Shown one piece after another: positions 14,725 to 27,169 of a stretch of 64,000 nt of DNA. The position numbers and the translations under genes are program-made. The stretch is from Helopsaltes ochotensis (lineage: Eukaryota; Chordata; Aves; Passeriformes; Locustellidae): the NCBI GenBank assembly GCA_013400155.1, contig VXBM01000099.1, positions 644,719 to 708,718 on the forward strand, in the 5' to 3' direction. Within the stretch, counting starts at the first letter, position 1; each line of letters starts with the position of its first letter. The notes below the pieces were generated by a model. The model was not told the origin of the DNA. It ran no database searches and worked only from the letters and a program-made list of their open reading frames with translations.

Positions 14725-14752
14725 AGAGATTTAACCTCAGAGTTAAATCTCT
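14725..14752. repeat. Perfect inverted repeat, 11-bp arms
   Basis: The arm at 14725-14735 (AGAGATTTAAC) is the exact reverse complement of 14742-14752, with a 6-base spacer (CTCAGA). In RNA it would form a small hairpin. It lies in intron 1 with no nearby exon, and no function is implied. Confidence 0.8.
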
Positions 14753-17700
14753 GTTATTCTCAGGTAGTGTGCACTGGGTTTTCACATCACTGAAACATGT
14801 CCAAAATCTGTTAATACTTTTTTTCTTAGTTCATAGTAGAAGATTTCATATTTACAGTAGGACATTGGTCTTCAGCAGCATACATAGACATTTCTTTTCT
14901 GAACTACAAAGACATGGATTGCTGCAGAAGAAAATTCACAATGATTGGTGTTTTGATGGACCCCAGGTTAGCATTTGGGAATGTCTTAACCTGTCCATAA
15001 ACACATTTTCTGCTATAAAGTGAGGCTTTCCAAGAGCTTTTGGCCTTTGCCTTAGCAAAGAGGATACACTTCCCTGGCATGGGATGCAGTACCCCACACT
15101 CTGCCTTACCCCAGACATACATCTTTGTATCCAATTGCACAAGTGTTAGTGCGTTAAACTGCTGTGTGATATCTTCCACAGAGCTGGGCAGGGAGGCTCC
15201 TAAATTTGGGACTTGTTGGAGCTGGCTTGTGCATACACACTCGTGTGCACTCAGGAGTGCAGAGCTTTAGGAACTGTGTAACAGCTGTATTCCTTGAATC
15301 TTTCCTAGTTCCCTGATAGAAGAAAATTTGCCAAAAATATGGCACTCTGAATGTGTAACTGTTTGCTTCTTTGTTCTCATTTGCTCATATCCCCAGAGGA
15401 ATGAAGTAATATATTTGATTTGCTCTGCTGCTTCACACTGCTGCCTATGAATGGCTGGGACAAGACTGGAGTACAAACAGCCTGGCTACGTGTGGTTTGG
15501 AAAGATGTGTTCACTTGCACGTTGGTGTCCAAACAGAGTAGCTGGCTCTGAAATCCTATCAGTAAGGCTTTTGAGTAACTTAAAACCTTTCTCGTAGATG
15601 CTTTGAATTTCTTCCACTCTGACATTGTGTAAGCCCCTGTTGAAGTTTCATTACCTCAGTAACCACAGAAAAGCAGCCAGCCTTTTCAATGAAACCTTCC
15701 CCACAAAGGTCTGGATTCATTCCCTCACCCCCCTTTTTCCTTGAATGCAGAGCACAGCTTATTGTAGTTTAAATAACAGGGGAGAAGGCCAAGACTGCGT
15801 ATGGATCTGGATGGCATCATGCTAGAGAAGTAAGGATGTGTCCTGCCCCCTGGCTATATCTCTGCCACTCTGTACTAAATATGGAAGGTGACCTGTATAA
15901 TTTTCAACATAATTAAGATATTCAGTGCTTTCTTTAGAGTAGCTTATAACAGACCAGTCCCGAACAGCTGCCATTTCACAGGCCATTCTTGGTATTTTCT
16001 GTGCTTTAAATAACTCCAGAGTTTCATGATGTGCTCTGGTGAGACTTTTCCTTACTTCCTCTCTAAAATTTGTTCCAGAGCCTTGTGTATTGAGTCATTG
16101 ATTCACCATTGGTTTAGCAGGGCATTGTGGTGTGAGCAGTCTGAAGATCTCTCTATTGCTCCTTCTCTTAGGGGCAGTATTCCTGGCAGAGGGACTTCAG
16201 CCCTCCCCAGAATGGCACAAGTCCTCCTCAGCACAATATCCCCTTCCCACATCCACTACCGAGCCCCATCCACGTTGCTTCTAGCCAAACTCCTCCTCTT
16301 ACTTTGCAACATAGATCAGAAGAGTTACCCAGGAATAAAAAAATGTATTTTTTTGTCATTTTTTCATCTCATCTGGTTTCACCCAAGGAGACAATGACAG
16401 TGTATGCCACTGCTATGTAGAAAGGCTAAAATACCCTATTAAAAAATGAGGAGGTGCTGTGGACTTTTCCTTGCTGTGGAATACTGCTAGAATTTGGGAA
16501 AGATTTTAATTTTTGCCTTTTTTTTTTTTTTGAGTGGCCTGAGACCCAACAACTGAAGTCAATGGCAAACTGAACATCAAATGAAAAGGTTTTTATTTGA
16601 ACCCCTCAAGTTACCAGTTTAAATCAAGTCAAGTTCCACTTGCTGACACTTGGAGAGGAAAAGGAAAGACTTTTTTAGACACCAGGCAATGCATTATATG
16701 TGCCTCCCCAGACACTCTCATTTTCAGCCTTTTTTATATTCAGACACCTATAAAATTAAGGGATTATTTTCTTTGGCACAAGATCGTGTCTATTTTCAGA
16801 AGCACCCAGAGCTGCTCCAAATGCTGCAGTTACTGCTGCTGGGGGAATTTGTGCCAGGCAGCTGCTCTTCATTCCTAGGGAATTTAGGAAAAGTTTGCAG
16901 TGCTTAGCTGATGGTTTGTGTTTAGTAAAGCCTTTGTTTTCTCCCTCAAAATTTGATTAATTACATTATTTGTTGCTTAAGCAGCAAGGTAGCAATCAGA
17001 CAGAAATGATTGATGTTACTTGCTCAGATCCAGTCCAAAGTTGTTGAAGCAAGAAAAGAAGATGAGAAGACTTCTCGGTCCTGAGAAAGAAAAGCTGTTA
17101 CTTCTGGCTGTGCTGTGGGAGGTCCAAGGCAAGAAGTTTACCTTAGCTGAGCCAGTAAGCACAAAACCCCCATCTAACAGCTTTCCTCTTTCATGGTGGT
17201 TGTTTTTTTTTTTTCCCTCTAACTAATGATTTTTTCATGTGTAATCTGCACAGAGCCAGTGGGTGATTCTGCTCTGTGCTAGAGGATGGGATGCTCGGAG
17301 CCAGTAACAGGTGTGCAAACTTTCGGAGTCCTTTCATCTCACAGAGCCGGCAGTGCTTGCACTGATGTGGTAAATAAATTACTGAGAGTGTACATGTTCA
17401 GCAAGGTGAAAGCAGCAATGAGAGTTCCCTGCTCTTCGTTTGTGCCCCTGGTCAGAATCTGCTGGGCATCAGGCACTCACCACCCTGGTAAGATGGAACC
17501 ATACGAAGGCACTAGAAATGTGATCATGTGCTTTGCCACAGATCACACCATGGCCTGTTAGAATTATTCAGTTTACAAGACTAAATGAGCCCAGTAAGTT
17601 GCCTTCCATAGAAAATGTAAAAAAAGAAACCAAAAAAAGGGATGTATGCCAGAAAGGTGGCAATGGAGAACGGACCAACAGGGCTTCTCTGCCCTGGAGA

Positions 17701-20700
17701 GCATGGGCCTCTCCAGTGATGTGAAACCCATCCCTTTCTTAATTTTTAAATTAATTTCAGTGGTGTAGCTGTTCAAACTCCTGTTGAGGTGGGAGGGTTT
17801 GTTCTGCACGTTTTCACTGCAAGTCACTGCAGAAGGAAAGAGGCTTCTCCACATCACAAGGAGGGCTGAGCTGTGCGTGCTGGCAGGAGGACAACAATTA
17901 TCTCTTCATTAGCAAGCTGTGAATGTTTGCTCTAATCGTGTTGTTGTGAATTGACACCTGCAATTCATGTCCTTCCCGCTGCCAGGCTCATCAGTCAAGC
18001 CACTCTTGGCCACTCTGTAATTCTGGTTAGACCTAACCAAACCCACAAGTGGGCTGTGAGGGGGAAACAACTCGTGGTGTATACACACTTGAGAACGGCT
18101 GAGATCAAGAGACCCTTGACTCTTTTTTTAGTGTTTCCAAGACAGAGGTTTGCCACGTCTTTGAGAGGATGCTGACGTTGCCCCCTGATCCCTCTCTGGC
18201 TGATATGCAGGAAACCATTTTACCATAAAAGCTGTGGTGCTAGAGCTGCTTCCCTGAGAAGCTGACATTTCACACTCCTCGCTGAGAAAGCCTTGCTGTA
18301 ATCTGCTAGGTAAGGAAAATATTTTCATTTCACCTCCAAATACACTGCTTGCTCGGAGCCTGGCTGTGCCACGACTGCACATTTCGGCAAGGAGAGGCTC
18401 TTGGTTACCACAGACGCTGATCTTACCCCTCACAGCTTGCTGAGTCACGCAGATGCAGCCCAGACATGATGTTGGTTGCATCTCAGACTTCCCAGGTTTT
18501 TCCACCCTTGCAGACCTCCCATTGTGGTTTCAGCTAAAAATAGAATTGAGGGACTTGATTCATCCTTTAGGGAAAGAGCAGAGGAATGACTGGGATTTTC
18601 ATGTCTTTTCCATGCAGGAATTGAAGTTCCAAAGGCAAACATTGGTGTTTGCTTCATGGAGAGGTGATTGGCTTCCTGCTTCATTTTTGGGGACTCAGGA
18701 CACTTTCTGACTGTCACGTTTTGGGCTGTGTGCTAGCTCCTGTGGCACTTAGAGATGGGAAACCTTGCTGGGCTGGGAATTTGCTGTGGTGCTGATTCAG
18801 GAAGGCAGATGGGGAAGATGCTGGAAGATGCCTATATTGTGACATGTGACAAAAACTGTTTCCAGGAAGAGAATTGCTGTACTTCTTTCACAACTTCAGT
18901 TATAAGCAGCCAGCCTGGAGCAGAGCCTGGAGAATGTAGAGAGTCATGGGCTTTTTCATTCTTGTTGTGCACAGCTTCTTCATCTAGGCCCTTGAGGAAG
19001 AACAGTGCTCTGGTTTATTATTTTCCAGCTCACAGCAAAAGCAGATTAGTCTCATGGAAGCTGGATCCTTGTGCAGGAAAGCTTAGAGGGTGTTGCTTTG
19101 TTTTCTTTGCCATTTATCTTGCTTGAGGGGATGAAGGATTGGGAATGAGGCAGGTGTATCACCCTCTGAATAATGTGGATTGTCTAGTGTGTTTTGGGAT
19201 GAATCAGTTTCCTTTGGCTGTTTTTATCCTAAAAGGTGTCAAGTGCTTATGTAAATTTCATCAAGTGACTTGTTGATGCTTCTCAAGCAGTAGATATTTC
19301 AGTTGAAATACGGCATGTTTCCCAGCATGAGGAAACAGTCAGAGGCTCATCAGTGCCCCGGGTGGGAGCAGTAAGTTAGGCAGAAGCTGGGGTACCAGCT
19401 GAGGAGAAGGCTGATGGAAGCAGTGGTGCACCAGTAGCTGCCTGCCTGCCCCGACACACTGATCTTGCTCCACACGTGGATTTTTTTTCTCCTCTGTTTT
19501 CAAAGCTGTCCATGATATCAGTCCAGCAGCTCTTTTTCACCTCTTTTCCCGTGTCTATACCATTGTGTTCAACTGGGTGCCGAGGGGCAGCACAAAATCA
19601 GATGTGCCTGGCCAACCCAGGGCTCCTTTGACTTCTGGTTTCAGGAGGAGGCAGAGTTGGATGAGAGACAGTTTCCTACCTGGAATTTCCTGTTTGGGTG
19701 CTGGGAAGGTTGTTAGGCATTCCATTCTTAATTATGAATTTTCTGTTTCAATTAAGATCCCTCTCAGATAAACTTGAACCCAATTCCAGATGTGTCACAG
19801 ACTATTGCCTGCCATTCTGCTCCTTCAAAGCTCCTTGCAATAACAGACTGTGGACATGCAGTGCAGTGCATTTGGATTTTCTAGTGAGAAAATTTGTCCC
19901 AGGCTTTTTGTTATTGCTGTTGTTACTCTTAGTGGCATTTGTGGGCACTAGAAAACACGATTAATGGTATTGGGGGGGAGGAGGTTTGCTTTTGGTTTTT
20001 GTTTTTACACAACTGACACAGACAGCAGCTGTATCCAGTTACAGTAAAGGTCCCCAAGAGTGGCCAGCACTGGGCACTCAAGGAAGGACAGGAAAACATG
20101 TTCAAAGCACAAACAGGATGCTTGTTTTCAATATAAAAGGCAGCTAGCAATTGCAGTGGTTCATTAAGAACTGGGGCAAATGATTGGCCTGGCAAAGTCT
20201 CTGAATTAAAAGTGCTCAAGATCTTTCAGAAATTGTAATTAATTCTCAATGATCGTAGATTCGTGTGAATGCTGCTTTGAGAGAGACTTAAAAAATGTAC
20301 GTCGTCCAGCCATCTGCTTGACACAGGTACATGCCAGGTTATTATATGTGTTTTTAAATCCTCCTGAGGAGAATCCTGAATTCCCAAAGGAAAATGACCT
20401 CAAAGTTGGGTATTCTTTTTCCTAATACCTAGATAAACATTTTTACATGGTACAAACTAAGCCAGTGGCTATACTCAGGTACCTTTCTTTCTATGTCAGC
20501 CTGCATCTGAAGTGTGTTTTCAGCTCCCCTCTGTGTTTTTGATTCTAGCTTGAGAAAGCAAACTGCTTTCAGTCCTCCCTCCTGGACCAGACCTTCCAGA
20601 GTTATTTTCTCCTGCCTCCTGTCCCTGCCCCAGCTCTGCTGGATGTGTGTTTAACTTGGTTCCACTTTCCCCAAAGCACAGACCTGGCATTTCTTGCTGC

Positions 20701-22754
20701 TGGTGTCCTGCAGTAGGAATGCCAGGACTGATGTTATTGTGAGATAGGCTGTTTGCAAGAGCAGCCCACATTCTTCAAGTTATTCTAGCCCTTACATTTC
20801 TGCAGCAGTCAGATCATTGGCAGGGCAGGTGTAGGTCCAAGGCTGAGTTAACACTTTGCAGGGAAAAAGGAGAGTGAAAGGGCTCTTCCTGCTGAGGGAG
20901 GCTCTTCCTTCTGGCACAGGCACAGGCCAGGGGGGATGCTGCCTACCCGAGAGCACTGACAGCATGTGCAGATGTTTTGGAGTTGAGGGGATGAACAAAA
21001 GCAGCATTTCCTGTCAGAGAAGGTTCGTTTGCTGAGGAAGTTGGTTTCAGGGCCAAAAGAGCAAGAGAAGAGTCCCGTGGGTGGTTTCTTGCGGTGTTTT
21101 TCCAGAGGAGATGCTGATTTAATACTTCCTGTTGTTCAGTGGGATTCTCCAGTTCCCAGGGCAGGAGAGTTCATGGTGCTGAGCCCTTGCATAATGGTGT
21201 GCAGTGCAATGGCCACACATGCTCTCCACTCCAGCAGACATGGGAGATGCTGGGTGCTGCTGCCTGTCAGGCTGGAAAACACTGCAAGATTCATGAGGAG
21301 GGGTCTAGAGGGCAGGGGCAGAACTGCAGGGTATTGCTCTGGAAGCAGCTGGCATTCAGGGAGCCTCCTGCCTTGCTGGGAGCTGGTGAACAGGACAAGG
21401 TCATAGCAGGGCTCTGGACCAGCTCCACAGCAGCTCCACAGCTCCATGAGGATGCAACTACTGGTGAAGACAATAGTTCCTTAGTGTTTTACTTATAAGC
21501 AAATTCCCCTGCACTGGATAATGAATTATCAGATCCAGACAGAGGAAGTCTCTCATAATTCTCTTCCTCTGAGGTAACTCAGATTCTTTGTGAATTAACT
21601 TGTTTTACAAACTAGAGGCACAGGATACAAAAACAGTGGTTAAGAATCTCCTCCAAGTAGTACTCCAGTGGATGGAAAGTTAATATAGGTCAGACAGCTG
21701 TGACAAATCCCAGCTATCCAAACTGGGTAGCAGACTTTCTGCTTTCCTATATCCCTTCACATCCTATATGATGTAAGCATCAAATAAGCAGCTTGAGACG
21801 TGTCTATTCCAATCATGCCAATGGATAAAACCACAGAGAATGCATGCTCCTTGGGCTAAAGTTGTCTTTGGAGAACTGGAGATGTGTTTTCCACCCTTCC
21901 CCCTCACTCTGTTATCTCCAAAGAGAGCTGATAACCTCTCCTCCCTTCCTCCTGGCTTTTTACTTGCCATAAACTCAGCCTGTGAGTGAGCTGTCACTGT
22001 TATCATCCCACACCACTGCAAAAGTGACAAGTGTTTGATGCAATTTTCCATTTCCCTTTTCCCCTTTTCCATCCTATAGTGAAGTTAAAGTTCACTTGTT
22101 TATGGCTGATCACATTCTGTCAGCCTTCCCAGCAGCAAGTAGTGCTTGGCAGGGTAATGAGAGTGCACGGACCAAAAATTATAAATACATTGAAATTTAG
22201 GTTGCACGCTCCAAATTTCAGTTTTTATAGAGGAAAAAGTATTGCTTCATGTTACAGAAAGGAAGTGGAAGAAGTGGAGAAAATCAAGTGCTTCAAGCAA
22301 GGTCTTGTCCAGAAATGGAATCCAAACAATTGCTGTCAGCTTGTGGCCTCTACAGACAGAGGCAATTTGGGAAGGGGACGTGAGCTGGGCACTGTACTCC
22401 TGTGTCTGGGGACTTGGCTCCTCTGCTGCTGCTGGAGGATGGGGAGAAGGGCCAGTGAGAGCTTGGGGATGCTGTTTCCAAAATGAGGAAGCCTCCTCAA
22501 AAGGAGGAGTTAGATGACAAGGGCCCTTGACACAGATCAGGTGAAGGAGGAGATGGACAGGTGTGGGTGTCCTGCACAGGTGACCTCTTTGAGTGGTGAT
22601 AAGCCATGGAAAGGAGGGTGCATGCAGGGGCTCCGGTCTAGAAAGTGTTTTTCCTGTAAATTCTGGATTGTGATGAAACCTAGGTGGTAAGGGATGTGTG
22701 TGTGAGTGACATTTATCCTGCAGAGTTCTGAGATGCTCCAAAGTTATTCTGGAG

Positions 22755-23066
22755 TGTTGACTGTGGACTGTTCGGCACAGCAAGAACCACACAGGACACT
22801 CGATGAGGAGAAGGATCCAAAAAAAGGACTTTTAGTTTATTCTTTCTTTCTTAAATAGACCTCAGGTCCATGCCAGGGATTGGATGAGAAGGTGAACACC
22901 TCTCCTCTCCACTGGCCCAGCTGACGGTCAGTCAGTACAATTTGCATCCAAAGGCATGTGATATTTACCAATCCATTTCCCAAACAAACCTTATCTTACA
23001 GATAACACCAGCGTGAGAATGGCAAAGCACTACCTAAACATTGAGGATTCTGACTCCATTCTAACA
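22755..23066 (-). mobile_element. Probable solo LTR of an endogenous retrovirus
   Basis: Read on the minus strand, the segment has the order of signals expected in an LTR. A CCAAT box (plus-strand ATTGG at 22879-22883) is followed about 25 bases later by a TATA-like TATTTAAG (850-857 of the 22000 block), then by AATAAA (plus-strand TTTATT at 22836-22841), then by a U5-like stretch. The plus-strand boundaries chosen begin TGTTGACT and end CTAACA, giving TG...CA ends with short inverted termini and about 312 bases. I see no target-site duplication at these edges, so the exact borders are uncertain and the copy may be old or truncated. No gag, pol or env reading frame is present. The family was not identified. 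Confidence 0.45.
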
Positions 23067-23687
23067 ACTAAGAAACACATCAGAAAGGTTGCAAAAATCA
23101 GGGCAACAGTCGACTACACCTGGATTTATCACTTCAGTGTAACCACCAAATTTCTCACCAAGTGCACACCTGTGGAATGAGGCTTGTAGCCATGGATAAA
23201 TGTATTATATTTGGAAATTTTCATCATCCATACATAATAAAAAAGGCCAGATACAAACCTGCATGGAATTTTGGGTGAGAACTGTTAGAATGAAATTTTA
23301 GCAGGAGATTAGCAGTGATTTAGGGGAGAGATGATAGTAGAGATTGTGGAAGAGTTGAACTGATACGTTTCTGCCTTGTGAATTGAAAAAATATCCTGGG
23401 GAGAAAAAAAAAAACAACACAGTAAATTTCTTTCAGGAGCTGGATACCAATATTTAAATACCCACTTTGGTTTTACCCAGTGGTGTGAGAGAGTAACTCC
23501 ATTCAGCAATATATTCTGATTAATGTGTCAGTTCCCTTCTGGAACACAAAGATCAAAGGTTTTTAGAAAATTCTTCCTTCCCCACACAGAGGGCTATTCC
23601 TAGTATTATTTTTGGAACTGGGGTTACCAGAAGTTTTCCAGGAAGAAAATTGCAAATCTCAGTGCTCTGTGGGCCATCTGCTTAATT

Positions 23688-23711
23688 TAATTTTTTTTTC
23701 TTTTTTTTTTT
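23688..23711. repeat. T-rich low-complexity run
   Basis: Two T runs interrupted by single C bases. It could be a decayed poly(A) tail of a minus-strand retroposon, but no flanking retroposon body is recognisable. Confidence 0.7.
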
Positions 23712-25494
23712 CTTATACATGAGACATTTTGGAGCCTGTACGTAACCAGACAGTCGTGCTGACTGATTCTGGCCTCTTGCAGAATGAACACCTTGTAGCC
23801 TGAACCAGATGTGGGGAGGCTAATGAGGTGTCTGTAACCTGAGTGTGAAAACCTGAAGCTGCAGCAAAAATTTGGAATTTGATACCTCTTGAGGTAATGG
23901 AAATTAGTGCTTTAGGCAGAAGAGAAAGTGCAGGTTTGGGTAAAGTGCTATTAAAGGCAGTGAAGCAGTACATGAGTTAGAAATGAGGGATAATACTTTG
24001 AGACTTGAATACTGGCTAGAAAGTGAGGTCCCTGGAAAAGCTTTCATGATACTTCATATTTTGTTCTTTTTAACTGCTGAGAAAACACAGCTTACAAACA
24101 TGGAGTTTAAATCCATAGTCCACTTTTACCTGGAGTGTGATTTCCTCTCTTGCACTGAGAGCCAGAGCAGTGCTGGTGGGAATTGTGGTGCAAGTCCCTG
24201 CACAGGGTCTGGAGCTCAGGAGTGGACCATGAGGGGTGACACACAGCCACTGCTCCCCACCAGTCACATGTAGATGGAAATGGGGGCGTTAGGGAAAGAG
24301 ACTGTTTTGGAAGCTACCTCAGGATGCTGGATTTTCTTCTGCCTTGGCAGGAGCAAGAAAACTCAAACTTCAGTGCAGTCCCTTTAGACCAATGTAAATC
24401 ATTTTTTCATGCTTGGACCTCCAGCCCTGTAGCTCAGAACTGTTAGTGACAGTATTTTTCTCTTTACTTGATCTTTTGACAGCTCCCTTGGAATGTGAAA
24501 GCAGCACAAATGTTGGGCAGCACAAATAGCAGGGGCAGAGCCAGCACTCTCATTAGCTGGAAATACGGCTTTGCCTTCACCTTTCTGGTTCTGGATGCTT
24601 GAAATGCAGATTGTGGGGCACATCCCACCATCCCTGGATAGCTGGGAGTCTGTGTGCCATCTTCTTGGAGCTAAGGCAGGTCCCCCATGCTCCCAGTGCC
24701 CATTGACTCCTTGGGAGATGAACCCAAGGAGTGGTACCAGGTGGAGCAACCCGTGGAGCCCAGGACATGCAGTGCACACTGTTGCCCATGTTGGTGAAAT
24801 CAGGGCTATCCTGTGCAGTGGCTTTTAATCTGGAACTTGCAAATTCCCAGTGGTTTCAGGCTGTAAAGATCTCCCTGGGATCCCTGCATACTTGCAGCAT
24901 AGCATGGACGTTGTGAGCTGGAGTGGGGACAAAGTGCCTGTGCCTGACTGGGGGTGCTAAACCCCCTCAGATATGCAAAACTACATTTGAATTTGAATGC
25001 AGAATTTTTGTGGTGTCATTCTCATAAAGTAGGAAGGAATGTTTTTATCATCTCTTTGAAATAGAAAGAAAATCCACATAGCTTGGGGTGTTTTGCACCC
25101 AGGCATTGCATATGTTACAACTATCTAGACAGATAGAAACAACTACTTTAAATCATCCTTCTTACTTTAGGGCTTTTGCTTTCCTTTGGGAGAGGGCTCT
25201 TCACTCTTGTTCCTTTGAGAAACTTCGTATGTTTGTTTTTGTCTCGTCTGTTTGGCATGTTGAAGCAAAACGATGTGATTGACCTTTAGGGTTACAGATG
25301 AAGCCTGGTTTCCGATCCTTGTTAATTTAGGATAGCTGCAGGAAAATCTCCGAAACACTGATATTACAGATGCTAACAGAAGCTGAATGGCTTGAAGAGG
25401 TTCAGCACTTCAGAAATTTGTAAATATTCAGCTGAGAGGAGCAGAGCATGTGTGTGATTTACTGGGTGTCCTTGGCAACCTTCGCCTGTTTATC

Positions 25495-26705
25495 GGAGCG
25501 GAGCAGGAATAGCCGTTATTTTTAAAAAAACCAAAAAACACTAACACCCCAAAAAAACCGCCGAGGAAACCTTTTCAAATTTTGCTTGAGGCTTCCCTGA
25601 ACACATGGATTGGGTGGCCTTGCTCTCCCGTCCCAGTGAAAGCCAAAGGCATGGGGAGGAGGCGGAGGAGGCAGTGCTTGCGGCGCAGCGCGGCCGGAGC
25701 CGCGGCGCTCGGGCTCCATCCTCCAGCGCTGCCTGCCCCGCAGCTGCCCGGCGCGGCTGTGGGAGAGCCGCTCGGCCCTTTTCTCAGGGAGCTCGGAGCG
25801 TGTTTGCAGCACCACGTGGATCACATGAAGGCCCTGGTTCCTGCTGGAGCGAGAAGAGGGGAGCTGGGTCCAATTCCCTGTCCGTGCGCTGGAAACCTGC
25901 CCGTGCCTGTTATCTCCTAGGCCCCTCCCAAGGAGTTTCCGAGAAGGGAGCAGCGGTATCTGAATTCAGCTGCAAGGGGCTGTGCAAAACCAGCCTCTCT
26001 TCTATGCAGTCTGCTGTAATAAACATCAGCCCAGAGCCCGTGGGACAGATGGATAAATCCTCCAAGACCGTGCTGAGAGGGACCCCTCATGTCACCGTGG
26101 CTCTGTTACAGTACAACACCGAATATCCAGCGAGGCAGTTCCTGCTAAAGTGTCCCGGGCTTTGGTTTAAGCATCAGACTGACCCCTGCTTCGTGCAGCA
26201 TCCCTGCTGCTCGCTCAGCCCCCGAGGAAGCCGCAGCAATTCACTGGAAAGCATTGGGGTAATTACTGACAAGGCTGTTTACATATCAAGTTCCCTCCTT
26301 GTGATGCACTGATTTGGCGCTTTGTACACAGCTGCCGGTTTAATGCTGAAGCCAGCCTTTTCCCAAGCTCGGCTGTGAGGGAACCGCTTAAAAATGTGTT
26401 GCCTAATTGCTGTTGCTTAATTAACGGTAGGAGCATGCCAGCTCTGCGTCCTGGCTGTGCCAGGGAAGGGAGGAAAGCAAAACTGGGAGGGGGGGGCGGG
26501 GGAAGCTCAGAGAAAGCCTGGAGTGCAGTGGGTTTGTGCAGGTCGTAACGATCTGCCAAATGCTGCTGAACTCTTTCGCTGGGCGGCAAAAAACTGTTAA
26601 AAATTTTTCTTTCTCCTGTCCCTTCTTCCCCACATGGAGCCAACTCTGAGAGCCAGCAGCTTGGTACAGTATCGATTGGAAGGGAAGGTGTTAGGCTTAG
26701 CAAGT
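25495..26705 (+). other. P3H2 intron 1, CpG-rich middle section
   Basis: This section surrounds the CpG island and has a base composition unlike the rest of intron 1, with scattered CpGs from 25495 to about 26500. It includes the homeodomain-type motif TTAATTAA near 26417 and a G-rich GC box near 26494. A 235-codon open frame (25605-26312) crosses the island, but its protein is low-complexity Arg/Ala/Ser-rich and matches no family I know, so I treat it as composition-driven. Possible splice donors (for example GTAGGAG near 26427) exist, but none can be chosen from sequence alone. Confidence 0.5.
25660..25900. promoter_or_regulatory. CpG island inside P3H2 intron 1; candidate alternative promoter
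   Basis: By hand count there are about 20 CpG dinucleotides within roughly 165 bases (25661-25825), against CpG-poor sequence for many kilobases on either side. The segment includes GCGGCGCAGCGCGGCC-type sequence and an E-box CACGTG near 25814. A GC box (GGGGCGGGG) lies farther down, near 26494. No TATA box is evident, as is common for CpG promoters. From memory, human P3H2 has a shorter isoform that uses a different 5' exon and starts translation at a Met encoded in exon 2. An intron 1 island would be a natural place for such a promoter. The promoter role and its direction are inference. Confidence 0.5.
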
Positions 26706-26764
26706 CACAGAATCACAGAATATTCTGAGTTGGAAGGGACCCACAAGGATCATTGGGTCCAACT
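26706..26764 (-). mobile_element. CR1 LINE 3' end fragment
   Basis: The segment begins with two CACAGAAT octamers and continues with GTTGGAAGGGACCCACAAGG and a GATCATTGGGTCCAACT block. That is the reverse complement of the well-known 3' terminus of chicken-repeat-1 (CR1) elements, which end in ATTCTRTG octamers. The element is therefore in minus orientation and 5'-truncated to about 60 bases, which is usual for CR1 copies. No reverse transcriptase sequence remains. Its presence supports a bird or other sauropsid source. Confidence 0.85.
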
Positions 26765-27018
26765 GGTATGGAATGGCCTGTCCTGCAGGTTTGTTTCTGG
26801 CTATCCCCGTGTTTGCTTTGACTGCATGGAGAGTGGGTGTCCTGTGGTTGCCACCATCCGGGGTAGCCAGTCAGCATGGAGCAGTGCAGCACCAGCAGCG
26901 TTCCCAGCAGGGCTGGAAGCAAAGGGGTTGGGTTACTGCTGTGCACTCAGGTGTCTCTGCACCCCATGGGGTGGACGAGCCTGGTGCTTCACCCGTCTGA
27001 CTCTTCAGCTCTAATGTC

Positions 27019-27020
<2 letters not shown>

Positions 27021-27108
<88 letters not shown>
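27021..27108. repeat. Homopolymer T run, 88 bases
   Basis: An uninterrupted run of 88 T bases leads directly into the assembly gap. It could be a true poly(A) tail seen from the other strand or a long homopolymer that stopped the assembly. Its true length is probably unreliable. The open frame that runs through it is an artefact. Confidence 0.9.
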
Positions 27109-27169
27109 NNNNNNNNNNNNNNNNNNNNNNNNNNNNNNNNNNNNNNNNNNNNNNNNNNNNNNNNNNNNN
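27109..27169. other. Assembly gap (61 N)
   Basis: The sequence is unknown here. The gap lies inside intron 1 and does not touch any coding exon. Its real size is not known from the N count. Confidence 0.99.

Larger units (their letters stand above)
96..25494 (+). other. P3H2 intron 1, 5' part; no other gene seen
   Basis: This non-coding stretch begins at the exon 1 donor. I found no second gene, RNA gene or processed pseudogene in it. Contents seen: an A/C-rich low-complexity tract at 405-473, a short (TA)n at 135-149 of the 9000 block (9135-9149), an AAAC repeat at 14036-14050, an 11-bp-arm hairpin at 14725-14752, a T14 run at 16518-16531, an LTR-like element at 22755-23066 on the minus strand, and T-rich sequence at 23688-23711. 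The remaining open frames are short and show no recognisable domains. A long first intron is a known property of vertebrate P3H2, unlike the compact P3H1 gene. Confidence 0.8.

Noticed and set aside
22247..22792. 181-codon open frame on the minus strand
   Set aside because: The product is His/Pro/Ser-rich with no domain I recognise, and its start overlaps the U5-like end of the probable LTR. It looks like chance.
25605..26312. 235-codon open frame across the CpG island
   Set aside because: Length is explained by high GC and low stop-codon density. The protein is low-complexity Arg/Ala/Ser-rich at first and unremarkable later, with no known match.
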